Program-made: the position numbers and the translations under genes
Shown: positions 1 through 12,500 of the stretch, one piece after another
How positions within the stretch are numbered: the stretch's first letter is position 1
How the letters are laid out: every line of letters starts with the position of its first letter
Assembly: GCA_026392325.1 (NCBI GenBank)
Contig: JAPLCH010000156.1
Location: forward strand, 1 to 15,545
Source: Solirubrobacterales bacterium
GTDB taxonomy: Bacteria > Actinomycetota > Thermoleophilia > Solirubrobacterales > Solirubrobacteraceae
DNA length: 15,545 bases
Direction: 5' to 3'
The notes under the pieces: generated by a model
Database searches by the model: none
Told to the model about the DNA's origin: nothing
Seen by the model: the letters and a program-made list of their open reading frames with translations, nothing else

Positions 1-108
1 CCACACCCAGCAATCTCCAACCACTCTTTCCCGCGAAATGTTTATTGAAGTGGAGAATAACCCACCAAGGCGTGTCCATCCAGAGGGTAAAGCGCACACA
101 CGCAATTC

Positions 109-154
109 GCTGGCAAAAGAAAGCCCCGGCCACTCTGATGAGTGACCGGGGCTT
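109..154 (-). terminator. Rho-independent terminator of the acylase gene
   Basis: Read on the minus strand, the arms AAGCCCCGG-T-CACTC and GAGTG-G-CCGGGGCTT close over a 4-base ATCA loop, giving a 15-bp stem with a single G.U wobble. A TCTTTTG tract follows directly. On the plus strand the wobble position becomes a C/A mismatch and no T tract follows, so the element is built for leftward transcripts. It begins 27 bases after the acylase stop codon, so the acylase transcript ends here. The rest of the flank (1-108) shows no gene or motif I can support. Confidence 0.93.
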
Positions 155-181
155 GCAATCAAACCCAGTTGGGCGGCTTCT

Positions 182-2749
182 CTAGCGGTGGCTGGAGAAG
201 GAAATCGCCTGCTGGAACGTTGGGCGGTTAACCCAGCGCATTGTGAACTCTTTTCCTGTTGCCGGGTCATTTGGATAGACCGGGCCGAAGTGCTCACGCT
301 GACTCAGCGGGTTCTCCGTGATGCTCACAACGCTGGCTGCCTGAAGCGCTGCCCAGAGAGCTGCGCGGCATGCCGTGAGGCCACCAGTGCCACCACAGTA
401 GGTCTGGCTGTAAGGACTCTTGAACGTGTCACCAAGGAGTCTTCCGAGGTCCTTGTTCGCAAATCCAACGCCAGTGCTGTTGTTGGTCTTATCCCCTCGG
501 CCGACATGGCCAAGCATTGCTGATGCGTCATCGTGGCTAAGACGACCCTCGACAACAGCGTCGATGATCTTTGGCCAAGCGACGCCCCAGTTGCCGACAC
601 CTGACTCGTCAAACAGTCCGTCGAGATTGGTGTCAATGCGGCTGGCATCGTGAGTCGTGATCCACGTATCAATTGCTTGCGTGAACGTTGCTGTCGTTGA
701 ATCAGGAGCTGCTGCGGAGATCGTCTTGGCAGTCCCGCTGAGCAGCACGCGCTTGACGTTTGGCCAGCCGTTGATTGCACTTGTGTCTTCGCTGCCGGCC
801 TGGTTCATAACCGAAACCACATCGTTGAGCTTGAGTGTCTTTCCTGCTGTCCGTGTTGTGCGGAACAGACGCTGGAACAGGCCCATGCGGTGGGTGGAGG
901 CGTAGCCCCACTCATCGTCAGCTGCACCCCAACCGTTGGCGGGATGGTTGTTCCAGTTTGTGATCAGAGCAGACGCATTGTCGCCCGCAACTGCCTTCGG
1001 GTTACAACCATGCGGATGCGAGTTCTGATTGAGGAATCCCGTCCAGTCGTATCTGCCGGTTCCGAGAGTTGGAAGCGACGAATCGAGTCCAGCAGCGCGG
1101 ATTGGCAGACGGCCTGACGAGAAGAAGCAGATGTCCTTGTTGTCGACGTAGTGCCAGTTGAACGTGGTGTCGAACTTGTTAGCCGTCGAGAAGAACGTCT
1201 TGCTGCTCTTCACCTTGCCCAATGTCAGATCGGCAAGTGCCAGGGCGCTGTATGGCTCGCGGCCACGGTTGGCACGATCATTGGAGACTGCGTAAGGAGC
1301 ACCAGCAATCGTCACCGTTCCGCTGACTGGACCGTGAACTGTCTCGTAGAACGAGAGTTCACGAGAAGGGTCGCCGCCCTTGGAAGCAAGCAGACCAGCG
1401 TCAAAGGTCGTCATTGCCTTGCAGACGCCCTTGTACTCGTAGTACTTGCTGGAACGGGTTGCTGTTCCGCCACCTGGGACGCAGAGCTTTTCCACGAACT
1501 GGTCAGTGTTGTCCGACGACGCTGAGGTCAACGACCATGCGAAGTCAGCTCCGCGGCCAATCAGGCCGTATGGAGCAACTGGAGCAACTGCTCCGCGGAA
1601 GTCATAGCCGCCACCGTGAATATCAACTTCCATCACGATCTCGGGGTAGTAGTACCCGAGCTGTGGTCCCATGACTGCAAGAGGCTTGCCTGTTGCCGAC
1701 CTGGAGGCTGGCACAAGGAGAGCGTTCGACATGTAGCGCTTCGTTGGCTCTGCGCCAGGGATTCGCGCGAATGTGTTGTCAACCGAACCTGAGTCAATCA
1801 CCTTGGAACCAGCGATCGTCGATGGAGTCGTGTTGGTTGGCTGCACGTTGTACGGGAAGGTGGTGTCCTTCCAAGACACAGGCGCATCCAAGTCATTTGA
1901 ATGACGGAAGTCGCGGTAGATCTTGAGGGCCTGCGCAGGGGTGAAATCACCCTGAAGCTTGGCGAGGAGGCTTGAGTTGCCAACCTCTCCACCGCCACCA
2001 TTACCGAAGATTGAACCGATGAATGAGAACGCTGCGAACGCATCCTCGACCGTCCATGGGTTTGAAACAGCGGCAGCCTTCTCGTCTGAAGTGCCGTAGG
2101 ACTTGTACCAAGCGCCTACGCCTGCGGCCCACTGCGTGAAGTCGGCTACTACAGCAGCGTTAGCGCTGCCAGCCTTGCCGAAGTCGGTTACCTGCTTCGT
2201 CATGAACGCCTTTGCAGCAGCGCTTGGAGCAAAGCCACGAGCCTGCTGAATAAGTCCGAAGGCGCTGACGCCAGGGACACTGAGGGCGGATACATAACCC
2301 GGTCCGCGACCGAAGGAGATGAGGAGACCGCGGTCACGAGCTGCGAGGAAGCCCATCGTCCATGCACCGTCTGTACGGCTGCTGACGTAGACGTGAGGAA
2401 CCTTCTTGGAGTCGTTGCAGATCCAGATGCCCGCCTTTGCTGGTGGGTGACCGCATTTGTAGCCTGCGGGAGTGACGTTGTTCTGAATCGGAACGAACGC
2501 TTCGCTCTTGAAGTAGTCGCCGCTTTGAAGGTTGGCCATCGAGACGTTTCCGCGTAGTGGCGTCAGGGCGTCGTACATCTTTCCCTGATCGACTGAGTTC
2601 TCAGACGAGATCAGGTCGCCTGCCTCACCGGCGGTCAGAATGTTGAATGCCGAGTTGGTGGCTGCATAGTCCTTAGCTGAAGCTGGGACTGCTGCAATGG
2701 CACCAATGGCAAGTGCGCCAGCGACAATACGTAGAGCGTTACGGATCAC
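182..2749 (-). CDS. Secreted penicillin-acylase-family amidohydrolase (Ntn hydrolase)
   Basis: A precursor of about 855 residues for an N-terminal-nucleophile hydrolase that cleaves an amide bond outside the cytoplasm; the substrate is unknown. Residues 1-25 form a Sec signal peptide: basic start (IRNALR), Ala/Ile-rich core, cleavage after PASA. The family's autocatalytic maturation would free Ser341 (in YMSNALLV) as the nucleophile of a beta chain of about 515 residues. Aligned from memory with E. coli penicillin G acylase, the first 80 beta residues match without gaps. Ser-B1, Gln-B23 (Q363, in GPQLG) and calcium ligands Asp-B73 and Asp-B76 (D413, D416) are kept. The oxyanion Asn-B241 lies in ITNWNNHP (about residues 596-603). 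The pocket residues differ (see findings). The GTG start at 2749 is chosen because an AGGAGAG ribosome site lies 8 bases upstream and the signal peptide then starts properly. It stands alone, with its own terminator. Family confidence is high; substrate unresolved. Confidence 0.93.
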   Translation of the reverse strand: MIRNALRIVAGALAIGAIAAVPASAKDYAATNSAFNILTAGEAGDLISSENSVDQGKMYDALTPLRGNVSMANLQSGDYFKSEAFVPIQNNVTPAGYKCGHPPAKAGIWICNDSKKVPHVYVSSRTDGAWTMGFLAARDRGLLISFGRGPGYVSALSVPGVSAFGLIQQARGFAPSAAAKAFMTKQVTDFGKAGSANAAVVADFTQWAAGVGAWYKSYGTSDEKAAAVSNPWTVEDAFAAFSFIGSIFGNGGGGEVGNSSLLAKLQGDFTPAQALKIYRDFRHSNDLDAPVSWKDTTFPYNVQPTNTTPSTIAGSKVIDSGSVDNTFARIPGAEPTKRYMSNALLVPASRSATGKPLAVMGPQLGYYYPEIVMEVDIHGGGYDFRGAVAPVAPYGLIGRGADFAWSLTSASSDNTDQFVEKLCVPGGGTATRSSKYYEYKGVCKAMTTFDAGLLASKGGDPSRELSFYETVHGPVSGTVTIAGAPYAVSNDRANRGREPYSALALADLTLGKVKSSKTFFSTANKFDTTFNWHYVDNKDICFFSSGRLPIRAAGLDSSLPTLGTGRYDWTGFLNQNSHPHGCNPKAVAGDNASALITNWNNHPANGWGAADDEWGYASTHRMGLFQRLFRTTRTAGKTLKLNDVVSVMNQAGSEDTSAINGWPNVKRVLLSGTAKTISAAAPDSTTATFTQAIDTWITTHDASRIDTNLDGLFDESGVGNWGVAWPKIIDAVVEGRLSHDDASAMLGHVGRGDKTNNSTGVGFANKDLGRLLGDTFKSPYSQTYCGGTGGLTACRAALWAALQAASVVSITENPLSQREHFGPVYPNDPATGKEFTMRWVNRPTFQQAISFSSHR

Positions 2750-2757
2750 GGTTAGTT

Positions 2758-2764
2758 CTCTCCT
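2758..2764 (-). promoter_or_regulatory. Shine-Dalgarno site deciding the acylase start
   Basis: AGGAGAG on the minus strand sits 8 bases before the GTG at 2749. It lies downstream of the alternative GTG at 2812, which would add 21 charged residues in front of the signal peptide. This site therefore argues for the shorter protein. Confidence 0.85.
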
Positions 2765-2819
2765 CTCAAGCTGCGCCCGGAATGGACGCAGGTCAATGAC
2801 GAGACCATACACATCTTTT

Positions 2820-2837
2820 GTGTGACGCGCGCCACAC
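2820..2837. promoter_or_regulatory. Candidate CRP/FNR-family operator upstream of the acylase gene
   Basis: GTGTGACGCGCGCCACAC is an 18-bp palindrome with a single asymmetric pair (A2825 against C2832). The core TGTGA-N6-CCACA differs by one base from the CRP/GlxR consensus TGTGA-N6-TCACA. Its centre is about 80 bp upstream of the acylase GTG. A second inverted repeat, ACACA-N5-TGTGT (2809-2823), overlaps its left edge. A weak -10-like TATGGT on the minus strand (2809-2804) lies downstream with no good -35, which would fit activator dependence. The palindrome is seen; the regulator and its effect are inferred. Confidence 0.45.
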
Positions 2838-2849
2838 TATCCGAGGTTA

Positions 2850-2863
2850 TGCGCGGAGGCGCA
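2850..2863 (-). terminator. Weak hairpin after gltD, possible terminator
   Basis: TGCGC and GCGCA form a 5-bp stem with a 4-base loop, starting 13 bases after the gltD stop codon. No T tract follows on the minus strand, so it is not a convincing intrinsic terminator. Read-through from gltD into the acylase gene cannot be excluded. Confidence 0.2.
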
Positions 2864-2875
2864 AGTAACGACTAA

Positions 2876-4334
2876 TTAGCGTGAGTCAACCGCGAGGCGG
2901 TCACGGTCAGCAGCCGTCGGCTCGCCACCAAGATGGCGATTAACAAGCCTGGCGCACTTGCGTCCCTCTGCGATGGCCGTAACCACCAATGACTGCCCAA
3001 TTCGAGCGTCACCGCAAGCAAAAACACCATCCACAGAAGAGCTGAATACCGGCGCCTTCAGATTCCCCCGACCATCAAGGGCCAGTCCGAGCTGCTCTAC
3101 AAGTCCCCCGTGCTCAGGGTGAGTGAAACCAATTGCGATGAGCGCCAAGTCGGCCTCAATAATCTGCTCAGAGCCAGGCACTGGTGTCAGGTTCCTCGAA
3201 GAGGTCCCTTCAACTTGGCGGCAATGGACCTTCGTGAGCCTGCCGTCCTCACCCTCAAATGCGGTCACCTCGGTTCCCCACTTCCGCTTCCCGCCCTCGT
3301 CCAGTGCGTAAGTGGAAGCTGTCCGCTTGGGTGGCAGTGGCCACGGGGTCAATTCGTCACGACCTGACTCCGGAAGTTCACCGTAAACATCGAGGACAAC
3401 AACATCTTCAGCTCCCTCACGGAGAGCGTTTGAAATGCAGTCCATTCCGGTGTCGCCACCGCCGATCACGACGACCTTCTTGCCCGAGGCGCTGATCTCG
3501 TTCTCGGCAACTCTGGATTCGAGGCCGGCAGCCTTGGCTACCGCCCTGTTGCGCTGGTAGAGGTAGTCCATGGCGAAGTTGATACCGCTGTTCTCACGCC
3601 CCGGAGTTTCCATGTCCCGATGAACGCGTGAACCGATCGCAACCACGATCGCGTCGTACTGGTCACGAAGTTCAGCAGCTGAGATGTCAACTCCAATCTC
3701 CGTCCCAAAGTGGAAGTCAATGCCCTCCTCCTGCAGCAGGGCAATGCGTCTGTCGATCACAGTCTTGGGCAGCTTCGCGTCTGGAACACCGAAACGCAGA
3801 AGGCCGCCTGGGCCCTCATCTCTTTCGTAGACGGCGACACCGTGTCCGAGACGGCGCAACTCCTGAGCAACCGCGAGGCCCGCTGGGCCAGATCCAACAA
3901 CAGCAACCTTGCGGCCGGATTCATGAGCTGGAGGATCAGCTGTGATCCAGCCTTCCTCAAAGCCCCGCTCCACGATCGAAAGTTCAATCTGCTCAATTGC
4001 CACCGGGTCAGCGTTGATCGCAAGGACGCATGAGGACTCACACGGAGCAGGGCAGATCCGACCTGTGAACTCAGGAAAGTTGTTGGTGAGGTGCAGCGCT
4101 TCAAGAGCCTCTTTCCACTTGCCCCGGTAGACGAGGTCATTCCACTCAGGAATCAGGTTCCCCAGCGGGCAACCGTTGTGGCAGAAGGGAACTCCACAGT
4201 CCATGCAACGTGCACCCTGATCCTTGAGTTCGGCTTCAGGCTGAAGGTCGAAGTACTGGTCGTAGTCTCCAACCCGTTCGCTCGGATCCCTGGCGACAAA
4301 GCCAGCCCGGTCAATCCGGAGGAATCCTCCCACT

Positions 4335-4342
<8 letters not shown>
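2876..4342 (-). CDS. gltD: Glutamate synthase (NADPH) small subunit
   Basis: The 488-residue beta subunit of GOGAT passes electrons from NADPH through FAD and Fe-S clusters to the large subunit, in the cytoplasm. The N-terminal region carries the two cysteine groups that bind [4Fe-4S] clusters: C46, C49, C54, C58 (CMDCGVPFCHNGC) and C97, C101, C105 (CPAPCESSC). The FAD-binding motif GSGPAG is at 150-155 and the NADPH-binding motif GGGDTG at 294-299. The closing FAD segment FACGDARIG lies near 441-449. Length is normal for the family. The ATG overlaps the last bases of gltB (ATGGGTGA contains gltB's TGA), with GGTGAG 5 bases upstream as ribosome site, so the two subunits are probably translationally coupled. 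The C-terminal tail after residue 472 is short and unremarkable. Confidence 0.97.
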
Positions 4343-8855
<4,513 letters not shown>

Positions 8856-8911
8856 CTGATCCTGCTGGTGGTCGGCGCGGAGGCGCGGGTGTTCAATGAA
8901 TGAAGTCGAAG

Positions 8912-8948
8912 TTTACCCCGAAATCCAATTCCGTGGAGATGGGGTAAA
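8912..8948. promoter_or_regulatory. Nested inverted repeat in the gltB/ogt divergent promoter region
   Basis: The outer arms TTTACCCC (8912-8919) and GGGGTAAA (8941-8948) are a perfect 8-bp inverted repeat with 21 bases between. An inner pair TCCA (8924-8927) and TGGA (8934-8937) has almost the same centre. It lies 40 bases before the ogt start and 57 bases before the gltB start. Either a two-fold symmetric regulator binds here, or the arms are two promoter elements, since each reads GGGGTAAA toward the gene on its own side. No T tract follows either arm, so it does not look like a terminator. The role is inferred. Confidence 0.4.
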
Positions 8949-8987
8949 TAAAGCCGCGGCAAGGCCGAGGCTGATTGAATTACGGAC

Positions 8988-9518
8988 GTGAGCAGCAAAA
9001 CACTCAATTGGACGGTAATTGGGAGCCCGATCAAGGATCTCGTAGTGCTTGCAACTCCCTCTGGGATAGCCCGGATCGCCTGGGATCAACCCAATCCAGA
9101 GGTTTTTGCTGCTTCTGAGGCAGAGCGGTTGGATCTTGGAATCCCAACCTATGAGGGCAGTGAGCTCCTGACGCTGGCAGCCTCACAGCTTCAAGCATGG
9201 TTCGAAGGGGAACTCCAGGCTTTCGATCTGCCATTGAGCCCTGACCCCAGAGCGGGAGCAACCTTCAGCTCAAGGGTACTGAGCGCCACAAGCCAGATTC
9301 CCCGTGGGCAAACCCTCACCTATGGGCAGATCGCTGCACTTGCTGGGAACTCAGGGGGCGCCAGAGCGGCCGGGAACGCCCTTGGGGCCAACCCCATTCC
9401 GATAATCATTCCCTGTCACAGGATTGTCGCCGCAGACGGCCTTGGCGGCTTCGGGGGAGGAAGTGAGCGAAAGCGACTGCTCCTCGAAATCGAGGGCGTC
9501 AACGTTCCACCCAGCTGA
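8988..9518 (+). CDS. ogt: Methylated-DNA--protein-cysteine S-methyltransferase
   Basis: A 176-residue suicide repair protein that moves the alkyl group from O6-alkylguanine in DNA to its own cysteine. The active-site motif PCHR is at 142-145, with acceptor Cys143. The partners known in the family are present: Asn135 (in GANP), His144 and Glu169 (in EIEG). The DNA-binding helix contains the Arg finger R126 (GARAAGNAL), and Tyr112 (in LTYGQIA) occupies the place of the base-flipping tyrosine. There is no Ada-type N-terminal domain, so this is an Ogt/MGMT-type stand-alone enzyme. The start is GTG at 8988; only a weak ACGGA precedes it, so the start is less certain than the protein. It is the only plus-strand gene here, divergent from gltB and tail to tail with addA. 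Confidence 0.95.
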   Translation: MSSKTLNWTVIGSPIKDLVVLATPSGIARIAWDQPNPEVFAASEAERLDLGIPTYEGSELLTLAASQLQAWFEGELQAFDLPLSPDPRAGATFSSRVLSATSQIPRGQTLTYGQIAALAGNSGGARAAGNALGANPIPIIIPCHRIVAADGLGGFGGGSERKRLLLEIEGVNVPPS

Positions 9519-9521
9519 AAG

Positions 9522-12500
9522 TCAGGCTGGAGCCTGGAGAGCCTCAACCTCTTCCCGCGACTTGGAACAAATCCGCTCCCTGGCCGGACACCCCTGGCAG
9601 ACGCCAACCCACGGCTTCTCCGTAACGGGAACCTCGCCGTTCAACAGGGGCGTTGCACGGCCCGCAAGGTCTGACGCAAGCCGTTCGGCATCCGCCTGAG
9701 TGAATGTCTGGAAAACCGGTTCGTCTGGCCGCTCCGCGTAGAGGTGAATGACCTCAACCTCTGCCGGCGACTCGCCATTTCTCCGACTGGACAGCGCGGC
9801 CAGTGCGTAAGCCTGTCTCTGAATTTCATAGTCCTCAAAGACCTTCGCCTCAAGATCGGGGGCGGCAGCAGCACCGTCGCTGCTCTTCCAGTCAACAACG
9901 ACAATCTTGCCGCCAGCCTCCTGGGCAAACACGTCAAAGATGCCGCGCAGCGGAACGGAGTCGGATCCGCAGTCGAGAATTACCGCAAAGCCCTCCTCTC
10001 GGCAAACGCGGCCCGAGGATTCCTCTATCGCGGCAAGACGAGCCCAAGTGCTGGACTCGAGGACATTCCGGGCAAGGCTGGAAATGTGTTCTGCATCGGC
10101 GTCATTAACCGTGATGTCCAAGAGCGCTGCCTCCGCCTTGACCGCCGCGATGTCAGGGAAGTCGTCGGAGAACCCAGCGTGCTCAAGCAGGCCGTGGAGA
10201 ATGGACCCGCGTTGATTTGGCCTCAAGGATCCCGCTCCGCCACGCCCCGGTTCTGCCGCTCTGGCTTCGGCAACCGGGCTCAACTTCACAACCGTTTCGC
10301 TGTACCAGCGGAAGGCACAGCGGCTGGCCACCTGCAGGCCGCTGTAAGAGAATGATGTTGGTCGCAGCGGGACAGGCTTGGGATCCATCGCACCTGGCAT
10401 GGGATGCATGTCAGGCTGAACGCCAGGCTCAGCCGCTGGTGGCCGCGACCGGGCATGGTCGTCAAGCGCCTGTCCCCAGTCAACGCTGACCTTGATCCCC
10501 GCGCCACCCGGATACTCCTCCGACCAAGTCCGATGCCCTTCCGGGTCTGCGAGGTACTTGTCAAGGCCTGACAACAGGCCCGCTTCCATAAAACGGCCCA
10601 AATTTGTATTGCTGCCCCCAGCACCGGTCAGCTCCGGCTTGGGTTTAAGAGAGCCACCAAATGAACCAGAGAGAATCAGCCGATCCTCTGGTCGCGTAAA
10701 GGCCACATAGGCGACGCGCACTTCCTCAGCAATGTCAGCCTCCTTCTCCGCAGCTATGAAGTCCGCCTGAGCGAAAGTCACTGCGGATGACCCACCGATG
10801 GTCTCCCTCCAGCGGAAGAGAATGTTCGCTCCGTCAGCACTGACGGAAAGCACCGCCGAGTCATTGTTGGCTCCCCTTCCGAGATCCACCACAACTGTGA
10901 CCTTGAACTCAAGTCCCTTGGCCTGGTGGACGGTCATCAGCCTTACTGCTCCAGTTGACCCGCCTTCCGCATCGGCGCCCAGATCCGGCTCAACGACAGC
11001 TTCCCCATCCCGCTTGTTGTCGCTGCTCGCAAGCCGGGTGTCCGCTTCCCGCGCAAAGCCTGCCGGGTCAGCCCCATGCTCTGATTCCCACGCAGAAGCA
11101 AGCGACTGCATGCGCCTGACATTGGCAAAGCGCCGATCACCAGCTGGAAGACCCAGCAGGTAAAGGTCATAGCCCGTTTCAACTAGCGCAGCCTCAATCG
11201 CGTCGGAGATCGAACGCCTCCCAGCCAGCGCCCTCTGTCTGTCAAACCAGATGACGAACTTGTCGCGCACCTCAGCGTCTTGAGTATCCATATCCACAGA
11301 TCGCAATGCCGTGAGCAGCGGAGCCTCATTGCTACGCGCTTGGGCTGCCACGAGAACAAGTGCGTCGACGGAGAGACCACAGATCGGCGAGTAGAGCAGC
11401 TGGAAGAACCGCTCTTCGTGACATGCGTTACCTGTCGCCGCGAGCAGGGCAACCAGATCCGACACCTCCGGTCGAAGCCAGAGGCCTCCAGCCCCTTCGA
11501 TGGTGGCCTTGATGTTCCGCGAGCGAAGAGCCTCCGCAAACGGCTTGAGGCTGCTCACTGCCCGCCCAAGAATTGTCACATCGGACGCGTCACATTCCCC
11601 CGTCTTGATCAGCTCTTCAATGCGCTGCGCGACTGCTGCGGCCTCGGCATAGCGCCAGCCGCTGTCTACGACCTCTTCGAGCCACTCAGGAGGCTCGTCC
11701 TCATGCTGAAGGCGTTCCTCAATGCGATCCTTGTCTTCAAGCAGGATCTCCACGGGGCTCTCAACCGCTGGCCCGGAATCGAACGGCTCCAGCTTGACCA
11801 GTCCGCTCAAACCCTTGGCGGCAAACGCATGGTTGTTGAAGTTGAGGATCTCCCCCACAGATCTGAAGTTCGTGCTCAGCTCAAACCGGCGCCCCTTCTT
11901 CCCCAAGGTCGCGGCCCTCTCTTCAAAAATCGACACTTCCGCGTGACGGAAGCGATAGATCGACTGCGCAACATCACCAACGGAGTAGTACTTGCCTTCA
12001 GGCGCAATCAGCGCAATCAGGTCAGCCTGAACGCGGTTGATGTCCTGTGCCTCATCGAGGAACACCCGTGCGAACCTTGCCCCAGCAGGACGCCAATCGT
12101 CGGTCCTGCCAGCTGACAGCGCATCATCCTTCCTGGCTTGCAGAAGTCCGCGAGTCAGAAGCGCAAGGTCGGAGAAGTCAAGGCTCCCAGCATCCGACTT
12201 AACCTTGACCCACGCTTCGTCATAGAGCTCAACCAAGCTTGCCATCAGCACGAGGTCAGCCCGGGCATTGACAGTCGCAGAGGAACCCTTTGCCAGCGTG
12301 AGCAGGTCGTTCAGATCAGCAGCTGTCTGAGAACCCTTGATGTCCCCTGAAGTCCGGTAGGTCACCTTGTCTGGAACAGATCCGATCGTTTCAAGCGAAA
12401 CACCCAACAGCGCCTCCGCCCGGTTCCTGGTCTCAGCGTTGGAAGCTCCATCAGCCCATTCCTTTGACTCCTCAAGGAGCTCAGCTGCCAGCTCCTGGAC

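Noticed and set aside
1..108. Possible promoter or small gene at the left edge
   Set aside because: AT-richer than its surroundings, with scattered -10-like strings on the minus strand, but no spacing or downstream gene in the window to support a call.
2750..2812. N-terminal extension of the acylase from a GTG at 2812
   Set aside because: It would put 21 mostly charged or polar residues before the signal peptide, lies next to the palindromic operator region, and the strong AGGAGAG site points to the GTG at 2749.
8856..8912. Upstream extension of gltB
   Set aside because: The frame is open for 19 codons before the ATG but has no ATG, GTG or TTG, and then meets a TAA at 8915-8913.
11280..12116. 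Plus-strand open frame (278 codons) opposite addA
   Set aside because: It mirrors the helicase region with DEAQD and GDVAQSIYRFR; no recognisable motif or ribosome site.
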